The notes under the pieces: generated by a model
What the model saw: the letters and a program-made list of their open reading frames with translations, nothing else
The model's database searches: none
Told to the model about the DNA's origin: nothing
In this document: positions 1 to 8,910 of the stretch, one piece after another
Numbering within the stretch: position 1 is the stretch's first letter
How the letters are laid out: each line of letters opens with the position of its first letter
Position numbers and translations under genes: made by a program
Assembly: GCF_030758955.1 (NCBI RefSeq)
Contig: NZ_CP132360.1
Location: 2,482,315-2,546,314, forward strand
DNA length: 64,000 bases
Source: Agrococcus beijingensis
Lineage (GTDB): Bacteria > Actinomycetota > Actinomycetes > Actinomycetales > Microbacteriaceae
Direction of reading: 5' to 3'

Positions 1-3000
1 GTGCCGAAGTCGACGTTGCGGCCGTGCTTCGTGTGGCCGTAGCCGACCGAGAAGATCACCCGGTCGCGGCTCAGCGCGCTCGCGTGGGTGACGTCGACGA
101 TGACGAACGGCTCCTCGCGCTCGGCGACGACGAAGTCGGTCAGCGGGTTCGACGACGCGAGCGCCGCCATCACCGCCTGCTGCAGCCGCACCTCGTGCTT
201 CTCGTTGGCCGTGACGACCATGAGCGACTCCTGCGGCCGCGAGCGCGCGTGCTGGGTGACCAGCTGCACGACCCGGTCGACCTCGGCGTCGGGGCTCTCG
301 ATGGTCGCCGCGCCCTGCTCGGGCAGTCCGTGCGCGCCGTGCACGATCGAGGCGGTCAGCGACGCGTGCCCGAGGTAGGCGCCCGCCCACGGCAGCGCCT
401 CGATGCGACCCTCGTAGAAGCGGTCGTTCACCGCGGTCGCGAGGTCGGCGCCGCCCGTGCGGTACGAGCGCGTCAGGTGCAGCTTGGGCAGCACCTGGCC
501 GAGCCGCGACAGCGCCGACTCGGCGTGCAGCTCGTCGGGCGTCGAGAGCTCCTCGGTGGGCCGCACGCCCAGCGTCGAGATGCCCACGTCGAACGGCGAC
601 GGCGTCTGCGTCACCGAGTCGCCCAGCGCGATCACCTGGCGGGCACGGCTGATGGCGCCCGCGGCCTCGGCGATCGTGATGGCTCCGGCGTCGGCGATGA
701 GCACGGCGTCGAAGGGGATGCGCTTCGGCACCCGGTGCAGGTCATAGGGCGACGACAGCCACACGGGCGCGACCGAGCGGGTCAGGTGCGGCGCGACGCG
801 CTGCAGCTCGTCGGCGTCGACCGCACCGGCCTTGATGAGGCGACGCAGGGCATCCGCCTCGTCTGCGTGGTCCTCGACCGCGAGCCGCCACTGCTGCGCC
901 AACTGGTGCGCGAGGCGGGCACTCGAGGCGTCGACGTGCGCCTCGTCGACGAGCGCGAAATCCTGCTCAAGGCGGCGCAGCACGTCGGTGTTGCCGCGCA
1001 GCAGCGCCCGCTCGCGACCGATCATCGCCTGCAGCGCCGACTGCCACCAGGCGAGGTCGAGCTCGTGCTCGACCTGGTCGTCGGCGACGTGCCGGTCGGC
1101 GAAGTCGGCCAGCAGCGCGTCGAGGCCGAGCTGCTCGACGCTCGTCATCAGCTCGGCGCGCTCCTGGATGTTCTGCAGCGCGTCGCTCGGCGCCGCGAGC
1201 TCGGCGATGCGCTGCTCGAGGTCGGCGAGCGGCAGGTCGATGCTCTTCGTGCCGGGCGTCAGCGCCAGGTCGAGCCGCTCGAGCCTGCGCTCGACGTCGC
1301 GCAGCTGCGCGTCGAGCGCGCCGAGGCCGGCCGGCACCGAGGGGATCGAGCCGTCGGGCGCGAACTTCGCCCACAGCCGCCGCTGCTGCTGCGCGGCGAG
1401 CAGCACGTCGTGCAGATCGCCCACGTGCGCGCCGGGGCGCACGTACTCCTCGGCGAGCTTGCGCAGCCGCCTGCGCTGCATGCCGCCGAGCGACTGCACG
1501 GCCTCGCGGCGCGAACCGGTCGCGGTGATGAGCTCGCCGAGCGGCCGGTCGTAGATCGACGGCGTCATCACGTCGAGCGTCGACCGCACGTCGGTGAGCA
1601 GCGCGACCTGGATGCCCAGCTCTGCCAGCGTCGACGCGGGCCGCAGCTTCGTGTCGCCGATGACCTTGCGGGCCGCCTGCAGCAGCGCCTGCAGCTGGCC
1701 GCCGGCGAGCTCCTGCGAATCGGTCAGGGCGGCGGATGCGTCGCCAGAGCTCTCGAAGGACGCCCCGTACCAGGGCGTGTCGGAGGGCCCGTAGCGGAAC
1801 TGCCCGAGCGCTGCGGCCTTGCGCATGGTCGCGGCGATGCGCGGGCGGTCGGTCGCGAGCCTGCGGGTGGCCTGCTCGCTGAGCCGGGCCCTGGTCGACG
1901 GAGGCGTCGGCAGCATCGCGAGCCGCGAGAGCTCCTTGAGCGCGTCGAGCACGCTCACCTGCAGCTCGGGGTCGACGCGGCGGAGCGCGGCGCGGTAGTC
2001 GAGCAGCACCTTGCGCAGGCGCAGCATCGCCTCGTCGATCTCGGCCGTCTCGGGCCGCGGCGACTGCTCGATGCGGCGGATCGCGGCGATCAGGTCGCGG
2101 CGCAGCGTCGCCTCCGACACCGCGAGGCCCTCGAGCTTGGTGCTGGCGAGGCGGTCGCCGATGTCGCGCAGCGTCGCGCGGCGGGGGCTGACGACGAGCA
2201 CCCGCTTGTCGTCGCCGACGAGCGCGGCGACCACGTTGACGATCGTCTGCGTCAGGCCGGTGCCCGGCAGCGCCTCGACGACCAGCGAGTTGCCGGCGGC
2301 GGCCTCGGCGATCACGGCGTCCTGCTGCTGGTCGGCGTCGAGCACGAGCCGGTCGACCTCGGGATCGCGCCGGTCCTGCGGCGTCTCGTCGAGCCCCGAG
2401 CGGCCCTCGCGCACGCGCCACGCGGCCTGCTCGTCGCCGCGCACCGCGTCGAGCACGTCGTGCGGGCTCTGCTGCAGGTCGACGGCCATCGGCTCACCGA
2501 CGTCGGCGAAGGTGGATGCGACCAGTCGCGCCTCGACCGAGAAGCCCGGCACGTGGGCGGCCGCCTGGCGCACCGCGTCGAGCACGGCGTTCGGCGTGCT
2601 CGTGCCCTCGCCGCTGGCGAGCTGCGACAGCTGGCGCTCGTCGAGGCGCACGCCGTGGTGGCCGCGCAGGATGCTCGACATGCGCGGGTTCACGAAGGGT
2701 CGGCCGAGCAGCTGCAGCTCGAAGTCGCGCCCGCGGCGGCGCACGACCAGCGGGCGCAGCAGCACGGGGCCGAACACGTCGCGATCGCCGTGCGGGAACC
2801 GCGCCATGCCGATGCCCAGGTGCACGGCGTCGATCGAGCGGGCGGCGGCCAGCTCGATGCCCTTCGAGGCGATCGCGGCGGCGGCGCCGCGCGCGGCGCG
2901 CAGCGCCAGGTCGTCGCGGATCAGGCTCGACAGCGCGGTCGGGCGCCCCGTGATGAACTGCGCAAGGCCCCCCGGATGCGTCGTGGAGAGCTCGATGCGC

Positions 3001-3275
3001 GTCGCGGTGGTGTCGATGAAGTCGGTGAGGGGGCTGCGCCCGCCGACGCGACGCAGCGCATCCGCCCACGCCTGCCACTCGCCCTCGGGGCGGCGGGGCT
3101 CGGGCGCGGGCTCCCGCTCGACCGTGGGCTCGCCGGTGAGCGAGCGGTCGGGACCCGCGCCGGCAGCGCCTTCCGCGGGCCGCTCGCTCCCGCGCTCGTC
3201 GGCTGCGGCGGCGGCCTCGTGCGTCGCCTGGCCGACGAGCTCGTCGCCCTGGATCTCCATCTCGTTCTCGCGCAC
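1..3275 (-). CDS. Superfamily-1 helicase-like protein with degraded ATPase motifs (partial, 3' end outside window)
   Basis: The frame is open from 3275 to the window edge (at least 1091 codons), so its C-terminus is missing. The overall order matches SF1 (Upf1/DUF4011-like) helicases: a P-loop region near residue 340, a second RecA-like block near residue 855, then LTRSYRTGG and a FYEGRIEALPW stretch typical of helicase motif IV. The catalytic motifs are altered. Walker A reads LPGTGLTQT (Leu where Lys is expected), Walker B reads VLIADAGA (no Glu), GDPKQLPP is replaced by GDSVTQTPSP, and the VQGDERD region reads VTHASALSRD. GTG at 3275 is chosen because TACCCT lies 6 nt upstream (leaderless pattern); ATG at 3260 is the alternative. 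The fold assignment is firm; helicase activity is doubtful. Confidence 0.8.
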   Translation of the reverse strand, partial: MRENEMEIQGDELVGQATHEAAAAADERGSERPAEGAAGAGPDRSLTGEPTVEREPAPEPRRPEGEWQAWADALRRVGGRSPLTDFIDTTATRIELSTTHPGGLAQFITGRPTALSSLIRDDLALRAARGAAAAIASKGIELAAARSIDAVHLGIGMARFPHGDRDVFGPVLLRPLVVRRRGRDFELQLLGRPFVNPRMSSILRGHHGVRLDERQLSQLASGEGTSTPNAVLDAVRQAAAHVPGFSVEARLVASTFADVGEPMAVDLQQSPHDVLDAVRGDEQAAWRVREGRSGLDETPQDRRDPEVDRLVLDADQQQDAVIAEAAAGNSLVVEALPGTGLTQTIVNVVAALVGDDKRVLVVSPRRATLRDIGDRLASTKLEGLAVSEATLRRDLIAAIRRIEQSPRPETAEIDEAMLRLRKVLLDYRAALRRVDPELQVSVLDALKELSRLAMLPTPPSTRARLSEQATRRLATDRPRIAATMRKAAALGQFRYGPSDTPWYGASFESSGDASAALTDSQELAGGQLQALLQAARKVIGDTKLRPASTLAELGIQVALLTDVRSTLDVMTPSIYDRPLGELITATGSRREAVQSLGGMQRRRLRKLAEEYVRPGAHVGDLHDVLLAAQQQRRLWAKFAPDGSIPSVPAGLGALDAQLRDVERRLERLDLALTPGTKSIDLPLADLEQRIAELAAPSDALQNIQERAELMTSVEQLGLDALLADFADRHVADDQVEHELDLAWWQSALQAMIGRERALLRGNTDVLRRLEQDFALVDEAHVDASSARLAHQLAQQWRLAVEDHADEADALRRLIKAGAVDADELQRVAPHLTRSVAPVWLSSPYDLHRVPKRIPFDAVLIADAGAITIAEAAGAISRARQVIALGDSVTQTPSPFDVGISTLGVRPTEELSTPDELHAESALSRLGQVLPKLHLTRSYRTGGADLATAVNDRFYEGRIEALPWAGAYLGHASLTASIVHGAHGLPEQGAATIESPDAEVDRVVQLVTQHARSRPQESLMVVTANEKHEVRLQQAVMAALASSNPLTDFVVAEREEPFVIVDVTHASALSRDRVIFSVGYGHTKHGRNVDFG

Positions 3276-3368
3276 GTCGTCAGGGTAGTCGGGCTCCCGC
3301 GGCGCGGCCGGGTGACACTGCGGGAGAGCGCAGAATCGGGCGGCGCGGACCGACGGGCGGACTAACCC

Positions 3369-3397
3369 TTGCCGAATCGTTATCACGTTGTTATATT
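3369..3397 (+). promoter_or_regulatory. Sigma-70-type promoter of the M23 peptidase gene
   Basis: TTGCCG (3369-3374) and TATATT (3392-3397) are separated by 17 bp in an AT-rich patch that stands out in this GC-rich DNA. Transcription would start near 3404, giving a leader of about 105 nt before the ATG at 3511. Confidence 0.6.
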
Positions 3398-3411
3398 TGG
3401 TGGCTGGACGT

Positions 3412-3431
3412 GCGAGGAGCGCACTCCTCGC
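3412..3431 (+). promoter_or_regulatory. Hairpin in the 5' leader of the M23 gene
   Basis: A perfect 8-bp stem (GCGAGGAG at 3412-3419 with CTCCTCGC at 3424-3431) closes a CGCA loop, starting about 8 nt after the predicted transcription start. It could stabilise or regulate the leader. I could not match the leader to the c-di-AMP (ydaO) riboswitch. Confidence 0.35.
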
Positions 3432-3510
3432 TGCATCGTCACCGGTGCGTCCGATCGTTCGCGTGCTGGGCAGAGGGGGCCGACGCCGTCACCCCGATCC
3501 CCGACGAAAG

Positions 3511-4458
3511 ATGCCCTCCCTCTTGCTGCAGCGCCCGATCCGATCCCGTTCGCCCTACGCCGGCGAGACGCCCCCTCCCGCAGCACCGCGCTCACCGCGC
3601 GCTGCACGGGGAGCCGGGCACCTCTCGCGGCAGCTCATCGCAGGAGGATCGCTGCTCGTCACGGCCTCGATGGTGCTCGTGCCCTCGCTGCCTGCCGCGG
3701 CCGTGCAGGCGCCCGACCAGCTCGACGCGATCGCCGCCCAGCTCGAGGAGCCGCAGCCGCAGGCGCAGGCCCAGGCCCAGGCCCAGACGCTCGAGCCGAC
3801 CGCTGCCGAGCCGTCGGTCGAGTTCGCCCGCGACGACATCATCGTGCTCGAGGCTCCTCCCGAGCCCGAGCCCGAGCCCGAGCCAGAGCCCGAGCCCGCG
3901 GTCGCAACCGGCGCCGTGACGCCCAGCCAGCTTCCCGACCTGCAGGCGGTCGCCGACTCCGAGACCCCCGGCCCCGCCTACGGCGGCGATCCGGCCTACC
4001 CCCGCGTCTGGAGCATGCTCGAGACGAGCTACACCCAGACGCCGTTCCCGGGCATCGCTCAGCTGCCCATCTCGAGCGGCTTCGGCTACCGTTCCGGGGG
4101 CTTCCACGGCGGCACGGACATCCCCCTGCCTGCCGGCCAGGAGATCCGGCCGATCGCCAGCGGCGTGGTCACCGCGGTCTACCAGGGCAACACCCCCGGC
4201 GGCGGCGGCTACGCGGTGTGGATCGACCACAACATCGACGGCCAGTTCGTGCAGTCGTGGTACCCGCACATGACCGCAGGCTCCATCCAGGTCGAGGTCG
4301 GCCAGGTGGTCGACATCAACACCGTCATCGGCCAGGTGGGCAGCACCGGCAACTCGACCGGGCCCCACCTGCACCTCGAGCTGAAGAACAGCGACTACGT
4401 GTCGTTCGACCCGATGCTCTGGCTGCAGACGCGCCAGATGCGCCTCGAGTACAACTAG
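3511..4458 (+). CDS. Secreted/membrane-anchored M23-family peptidoglycan endopeptidase
   Basis: Predicted zinc metallopeptidase cutting peptidoglycan cross-bridges outside the membrane. After a basic N-terminus there is one hydrophobic segment (about residues 42-65, LIAGGSLLVTASMVLVPSLP) ending AAA. A low-complexity stalk follows, first Gln-Ala repeats and then Pro-Glu repeats. The C-terminal LytM/M23 domain has the ligand motifs HGGTD and HLHLE with an intervening WYPHMT. ATG 3511 is preceded by GACGAAAG and follows a good promoter by about 105 nt; upstream in-frame starts would fall inside the promoter. It converges on the FemAB-type gene, so two wall-bridge functions are neighbours. The family is firm; the exact substrate is not. 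Confidence 0.85.
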   Translation: MPSLLLQRPIRSRSPYAGETPPPAAPRSPRAARGAGHLSRQLIAGGSLLVTASMVLVPSLPAAAVQAPDQLDAIAAQLEEPQPQAQAQAQAQTLEPTAAEPSVEFARDDIIVLEAPPEPEPEPEPEPEPAVATGAVTPSQLPDLQAVADSETPGPAYGGDPAYPRVWSMLETSYTQTPFPGIAQLPISSGFGYRSGGFHGGTDIPLPAGQEIRPIASGVVTAVYQGNTPGGGGYAVWIDHNIDGQFVQSWYPHMTAGSIQVEVGQVVDINTVIGQVGSTGNSTGPHLHLELKNSDYVSFDPMLWLQTRQMRLEYN

Positions 4459-4459
4459 C

Positions 4460-5527
4460 TCAGAACCAGGCGTCGCCCGTGCGCCGCGTGTAGACCGCCC
4501 GCAGCCAGCGGCCCGCCTTCTGCCAGAGCGGGTAGCGGCCGCTGAGCGGCAGCTCGAAGGTGGGCATGTAGCGCACGGGCTCCGGCGCCCAGGCGGTCTT
4601 GAACGTGTAGAGGCCGCGGATGTCGCTGGTCTCCCACTCCGCCGGGTCGGGGATGTTCGCGAGCTCGTAGAGCGTGACGCCCTCGGCGTGCAGCTCCTGC
4701 ATGATCTTCCACTGCATCAGGTAGGGCGCGAAGATCTTCGCGTTCTCGCGGATGCTGCCGGCGTCCTTGTACCAGGCGGTGTGGCCGAAGCGGATCACGA
4801 ACGCCATCGACTGCACCTCGCCCTCGTAGTGCGCGACGTAGAAGTGGCCCTGGCCGACGGTCTTGTAGACGTCCCAGATGCGCTGGAAGTAGTCGGCGTG
4901 GCGGAAGTAGCCGCCCGAGCGCACCTTCGTCTCGTCGATGAGGCGGTGCATCTCGGCCTCGTTCTCGGGCGTCATCTCGGTCTTCGTGACCGTGACGCCG
5001 AACTTGTTCTCGGCCGCGCGGTACGAGTTGCGGGCGCGCTTCTTGAAGCGCGCGGCGACCTCGTCGAGCGTGCCCGACAGGTCGACCGCGACCGCGTGCT
5101 GGTACTGGCTCGAGGCGGCGGGCACCCAGCCGTTGCGCTCGAAGGCGGCGATCAGCTCGGGGTCCTCGGCCTGGAAGGTCTCCATCTTCAGGCCGAACCA
5201 GCGCTTCGGGTAGGCCTTCGCGCGCGCCGTGATCGCGTCGATCGCGGCGACGTCGATGCCCGAGACGCGCGGCAGGAACAGGATCCGCCCGGCGAGCGGC
5301 GCCGTGCGCTCGAAGAGCTGGATCGGCAGCTCGCGCGTGCCGCTGCCCGTGGTCGGCACCGTCACGACGTCGCGCAGCGCCCTCCAGGGGCTGTCTTCGC
5401 GGGTGCGGGCCCACGCATCCGACTGCATGTAGTGCGCGCGCGACTGGCCCTCGAGCACCTGCTGGTCCCACGCGGCGCCGTCGGTCGCCTTGGCGGGCTT
5501 CGGCTGGGCTCCAGCGGTGATGCTCAT
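4460..5527 (-). CDS. FemAB/FemX-type peptidoglycan bridge aminoacyltransferase (GNAT fold)
   Basis: A 355-residue protein of the lipid II:glycine glycyltransferase/FemABX type, which transfers amino acids from aminoacyl-tRNA to the lipid II stem peptide in the cytoplasm. Family-like segments include the RARNSYRAAENKFGV region, RSGGYFRHADYF, FYVAHYEGEVQSMAFV and YELANIPDPAEWETSDIRGL near the C-terminus. ATG 5527 is preceded by GAGAGCGAGCGC. Stop codons of this gene and the convergent M23 gene are adjacent (4458 and 4460). The role in cross-bridge synthesis is inferred from family and neighbour. Confidence 0.8.
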   Translation of the reverse strand: MSITAGAQPKPAKATDGAAWDQQVLEGQSRAHYMQSDAWARTREDSPWRALRDVVTVPTTGSGTRELPIQLFERTAPLAGRILFLPRVSGIDVAAIDAITARAKAYPKRWFGLKMETFQAEDPELIAAFERNGWVPAASSQYQHAVAVDLSGTLDEVAARFKKRARNSYRAAENKFGVTVTKTEMTPENEAEMHRLIDETKVRSGGYFRHADYFQRIWDVYKTVGQGHFYVAHYEGEVQSMAFVIRFGHTAWYKDAGSIRENAKIFAPYLMQWKIMQELHAEGVTLYELANIPDPAEWETSDIRGLYTFKTAWAPEPVRYMPTFELPLSGRYPLWQKAGRWLRAVYTRRTGDAWF

Positions 5528-5655
5528 GCGCTCGCTCTCGTCGGTCGGGTGCGTCGGGGCTCGGATGCGTCGTGGTTCGGATGCGTCGTGCCGCGGATGC
5601 GGTCGGGTCGCGGATGCAGATGGTCGCCGCAGGCGCCGCCGCACCACCCTCGATG

Positions 5656-6078
5656 CTACCCGCGCTCGGTCGCAGCCCCGGGCGCCGCGTGCCCCTCGGC
5701 GCGGAGCAGCCGGAACTCGCGGCGGCGCAGCAGCTGCAGCACGAGCCGCCGGACGCCGCCGAACGCGCGCAGCCCCGCGTCGGTGCCGTAGGGCTCGACC
5801 GCGACGATCTCGTGCGCGGTCCCGTCGACGACCAGGACGCATCCGCCCGCCCTGACGATGTTGCGGTACCAGTCGACGTCGTCGCCGTAGGTGAGCTCGC
5901 AGACGAAGCCCTCGGGCACGCGCGCCACGACGATGGGCGTCTCGAACGCGCGGCCGGAGCGGCGGCCGACGTGCCGCACGATCGAGAACGGGCCGCCCGG
6001 GGTGCGGGCGATCCGCATGGTCAGGTGGTTCAGCGTGCGCTGGATGAACCAGAGCCACGCGCGTCGCATGCCGCCCAT
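5656..6078 (-). CDS. Nitroreductase/deazaflavin (F420)-dependent oxidoreductase family protein (DUF385)
   Basis: A 140-residue protein with the family signature VRHVGRRSGRAFETPIV followed by GDDVDWYRNIVRAGG. Members have a split-barrel fold and bind F420 or related flavins. The start ATG at 6078 (MGGMRRAW) has AGGAG about 8 nt upstream; longer reading gives a non-family N-terminus. It is the last gene of ordinary chromosome before the accessory island begins. The individual substrate is unknown. Confidence 0.75.
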   Translation of the reverse strand: MGGMRRAWLWFIQRTLNHLTMRIARTPGGPFSIVRHVGRRSGRAFETPIVVARVPEGFVCELTYGDDVDWYRNIVRAGGCVLVVDGTAHEIVAVEPYGTDAGLRAFGGVRRLVLQLLRRREFRLLRAEGHAAPGAATERG

Positions 6079-6363
6079 CCTGCTCTCCTGCACGGGCCGG
6101 CGTCGATGGTGCCCGCGCCGCTCGCCTCGCCCCTGCGGGCGGCCCGCCGTCAGCGGCGGCGCGGCATGTCGCTCGGCGTGTCCGCGCTGCCAGACCGGCG
6201 GCACCGACCACAGCACGATGCCTCAGAGCCAGAGCGCGGCGATCAGCTGGTGACATCCACCTGGGCCGCGCGAGCTGTCTGGCTTCGTCGGTGATGCAGG
6301 CCTACGCTCCCAGATCGCAGACCGCCGCGACGCGTGTCAAGGTTCTCTCCCGTCCCGGAGCGC
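6079..6363. other. Gene-free stretch at the left edge of the accessory island
   Basis: I see no convincing coding frame, tRNA or direct copy of the 17.5-kb tRNA-like scar here. It separates chromosome-type genes from the copper block, and the left island boundary should fall in it. Confidence 0.4.
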
Positions 6364-8649
6364 TCATCGGTGGAGGATGGCCCGTGTGGTGGACTCGGGC
6401 CGCAGGTCGAGTCGGCGCAGCAGCTGGGCGTTGAGGGCGACGACGATCGTGGACAGCGACATCAGGACCGCGCCGACCGACATCGGCAGGATGAACCCGA
6501 TGGGGGCGAGGACTCCGGCCGCGAGCGGGACGGAGATGAGGTTGTAGCCGGCCGCCCACCAGAGGTTCTGCTTCATCTTCCGGTACGCGGCGCGGGAGAG
6601 CTCGATCACCGAGAGCACGGAGCGTGGGTCGTCGCTGGCGAGAATGACGCCTGCGGAGGCGATTGCGACGTCGGTGCCGGCGCCGATCGCGAGCCCGACA
6701 TCGGCCTGAGCGAGTGCCGGGGCGTCGTTCACGCCGTCTCCGACCATCGCGACCTTCCGGCCCTCGTGCTGCAACTGCTGCACCTTCGCGGCTTTGTCCT
6801 CCGGGCGAACGCCCGCGAAGTACCGGTCGATGCCCAACTCCTCCGCGACCGAGCGCGCCACTGCCTCGGCGTCACCGGTGATCATGACGACCTGCACGTC
6901 GAGCGCGTGCAGCGCTTCGATCGCATCGCGCGACTCCGCGCGGATCTCGTCAGCGAGCTTGAGCGCTCCGATGACCTGGCTGTCCTGGATGACGTGGAGG
7001 ATGATCGCCCCGTCGGAGCGCCACTGGTCGGCGATGTCGAGCTCCTCTGCTCGCTCCTCGGTGAGCAGGTGCGGTCCGCCGACGCGGACGGTTGCTCCGT
7101 CGACGGTGGCGGTGACGCCGACCGCGGGGGAAGAGGAGAAGTTGTTGCTGCCCGGGACGGCGAGGTCTTTGGCGGCCGCCGCGCGGACGATCGCCTTGGC
7201 CAGCGGGTGCTCGCTGTCGGCTTCCGCGGCGGCGGCCAGCCCGAGCACGCGATCGGGGTCGTGCCCGTCGACGACGGCGACGTCGGTGACGGTCGGCTCG
7301 CCCTTGGTGAGGGTGCCGGTCTTGTCGAACAGCACCGTGTCGACGGTGCGCATGCTCTCAAGCGCGAGGCGATCCTTGACGAGCACGCCGCCGCGGGCAG
7401 CACGCTCGGTGGCGATGGAGACCACCAGCGGAATGGCGAGGCCGAGCGCGTGGGGGCAGGCGATGACGAGCACGGTGATCGTGCGGATGACTGCCTGGTC
7501 GGGGAGTCCGACAAGCGTCCAGACGACCGCGGTGATCGCTGCCGCGCCGAGCGCGAACCAGAACAGCCAACCCGCGGCTGTGTCGGCGAGACGTTGCGCT
7601 CGGGAGGAGGAGCTCTGGGCATCCGTGACCAGCCGTTGGATGCCTGCGAGGGCGGTGTCGTCGCCGGTAGCGGTCACTTCGACGCGCAGGCCGGAATCGG
7701 TGGCGACGGTGCCGGCGGTGACGGATTCGCCGATGGTGCGCGTCACGGTCTGCGATTCTCCGGTCACCATCGACTCGTCCATGGATGCGCGTCCATCCAC
7801 GATCCTGCCGTCGGCGGGCACGCTGCCGCCGGGACGGACGACGATGATGTCGCCGACGACGAGCTCGGATGGTGAGACCGTGACGATCTGGTCGTTCTCG
7901 ACCCGCTCGGCCTCGTCCGGGAGCAGAGCCGCGAGCGAGTCCAGAGCGCTCGTGGTCTGCGCGAGCGAGCGCATCTCGATCCAGTGGCCGAGCAGCATGA
8001 TGACGATCAGCAGCGCGAGCTCCCACCAGAAGTCGAGCTCGTGGTGGAGCAGTCCGAGGCTGGCGCCCCAGGACGCGATGAACGCGACGGTGATGGCGAG
8101 GCCGATCAGCAGCATCATCCCCGGTTTGCGCGAGCGCAGCTCACTGACGGCGCCGGTCAGGAACGGCTTGCCACCCCACGCGTACATGACCGTGCCGAGC
8201 ACCGGGGAGACCCAGGCGAGACCAGGGATGTCCGGGAGCCTGTACCCGATGATCGTGGCAAACATGCCCGAGAGCGCGACCGTCGGGACCGCCAGGGCAA
8301 GCATGATCCAGAACAGGCGACGGAACTGCCCGACGTGATCCCCGTGATCCCCGTGGTCCCCGTGCCCGCCGTGGGCGCCGTGTTCGTCATCTGTGCCGTG
8401 GCGCTCGTGCGACATGCGGCTATCGCCGAGAGCGTCGGCCGAGGCGGCACCATCTGTCGCTGTGGCCGCTTGGCCTCCCATCCGATCGTGCGCACCTGCT
8501 GGCCCGTGGTGCTCATGGGGCTGATCGTGACGATGCGGGGCATGGCCCGACACATCGGCTCCGGCAGTTTCCACCGGCGCGGAGGTGTGCTGCGCGTGGC
8601 GGTGCTGGGGCTCCGTGTGATCGGGTTGGTGCTCGTGCGGGTGGGTCAT
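6364..8649 (-). CDS. copB: P1B-type copper-translocating ATPase, CPH (CopB-like) subtype
   Basis: A 761-residue heavy-metal pump exporting copper ions across the membrane. The N-terminus carries about 120 residues rich in His (HPHEHQPDHTEPQHRH, then GDHGDHGDHVGQF) instead of CxxC domains. Metal-site motif CPH falls in the sixth helix (about residue 398), followed by DKTGTLTKGEP (phosphorylated Asp about 441), SEHPLAKAI and GDGVNDAPALAQADVG. The last helices carry NLWWAAGYN and MSLSTIVVALN. CPH rather than CPC is characteristic of CopB/P1B-3. ATG 8649 has GAGAGGATGAG upstream. Two CsoR-type operators and a promoter lie 230-290 bp upstream on the same strand. Confidence 0.93.
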   Translation of the reverse strand: MTHPHEHQPDHTEPQHRHAQHTSAPVETAGADVSGHAPHRHDQPHEHHGPAGAHDRMGGQAATATDGAASADALGDSRMSHERHGTDDEHGAHGGHGDHGDHGDHVGQFRRLFWIMLALAVPTVALSGMFATIIGYRLPDIPGLAWVSPVLGTVMYAWGGKPFLTGAVSELRSRKPGMMLLIGLAITVAFIASWGASLGLLHHELDFWWELALLIVIMLLGHWIEMRSLAQTTSALDSLAALLPDEAERVENDQIVTVSPSELVVGDIIVVRPGGSVPADGRIVDGRASMDESMVTGESQTVTRTIGESVTAGTVATDSGLRVEVTATGDDTALAGIQRLVTDAQSSSSRAQRLADTAAGWLFWFALGAAAITAVVWTLVGLPDQAVIRTITVLVIACPHALGLAIPLVVSIATERAARGGVLVKDRLALESMRTVDTVLFDKTGTLTKGEPTVTDVAVVDGHDPDRVLGLAAAAEADSEHPLAKAIVRAAAAKDLAVPGSNNFSSSPAVGVTATVDGATVRVGGPHLLTEERAEELDIADQWRSDGAIILHVIQDSQVIGALKLADEIRAESRDAIEALHALDVQVVMITGDAEAVARSVAEELGIDRYFAGVRPEDKAAKVQQLQHEGRKVAMVGDGVNDAPALAQADVGLAIGAGTDVAIASAGVILASDDPRSVLSVIELSRAAYRKMKQNLWWAAGYNLISVPLAAGVLAPIGFILPMSVGAVLMSLSTIVVALNAQLLRRLDLRPESTTRAILHR

Positions 8650-8653
8650 GATC

Positions 8654-8860
8654 TCATCCTCTCGGGTTCGGGTCAGGCGAGCCGATCCGCGGACCGGCTC
8701 GACACAGTGCCATCCGGGCCGCGGATCTCATCCGCGCCGCGGCGGCGTGCAGGTACCGCCCGGCGGTCGGCGCCTCGGCGCTGAACGTCACGGTCGGGCC
8801 GGCGAGGCCCCGGGCCGCGTTCGTCACTGTGCGCGGGCACGTGCACGTGCAGAATGGCTC
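8654..8860 (-). pseudogene. Remnant of a secreted copper-associated protein gene (frameshifted)
   Basis: Between the copper promoter and the ATPase there is no intact gene, only scraps in two frames. Around 8857-8800 one frame reads AILHVHVPAHSDERG; around 8810-8755 another reads AGPTVTFSAEAPTAGRYLH. Joined, these resemble the conserved C-terminal LHVHP...PTVTF...P(S/T)AGTYRL segment of a family of secreted proteins often encoded in actinobacterial copper clusters. That comparison is from memory. A GTG at 8860 with a good AGGAGAG site would make only 12 residues before a stop. Confidence 0.35.
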
Positions 8861-8878
8861 ACGATCTCTCCTGACTTG

Positions 8879-8895
8879 ATACCCCCGGGGGGTAT
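8879..8895. promoter_or_regulatory. CsoR-type operator 1
   Basis: ATACCCCCGGGGGGTAT is a 17-bp near-palindrome of the G/C-tract form bound by copper-sensing CsoR/RicR repressors. It is the exact reverse complement of the operator at 12209. It lies just downstream of the predicted start of the ATPase transcript. Confidence 0.75.
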
Positions 8896-8910
8896 CTCTC
8901 CATCGCACGA

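Noticed and set aside
24..3365. Very long open frame on the plus strand opposite the helicase-like gene
   Set aside because: It is an Arg/Ala/Val-rich shadow caused by high third-position GC; the minus-strand frame has recognisable motifs. Similar shadows opposite putA (35760-39698) and dnaE2 (45575-49657) were rejected for the same reason.
3400..3510. c-di-AMP (ydaO) riboswitch upstream of the M23 gene
   Set aside because: The conserved sequence blocks of that aptamer are not present; only a simple hairpin can be shown.
8824..8860. 12-codon leader peptide MSHSARARARAQ upstream of copB
   Set aside because: It has a good ribosome site, but lies in a decayed gene region and lacks His/Cys logic for copper attenuation; treated as part of the pseudogene.
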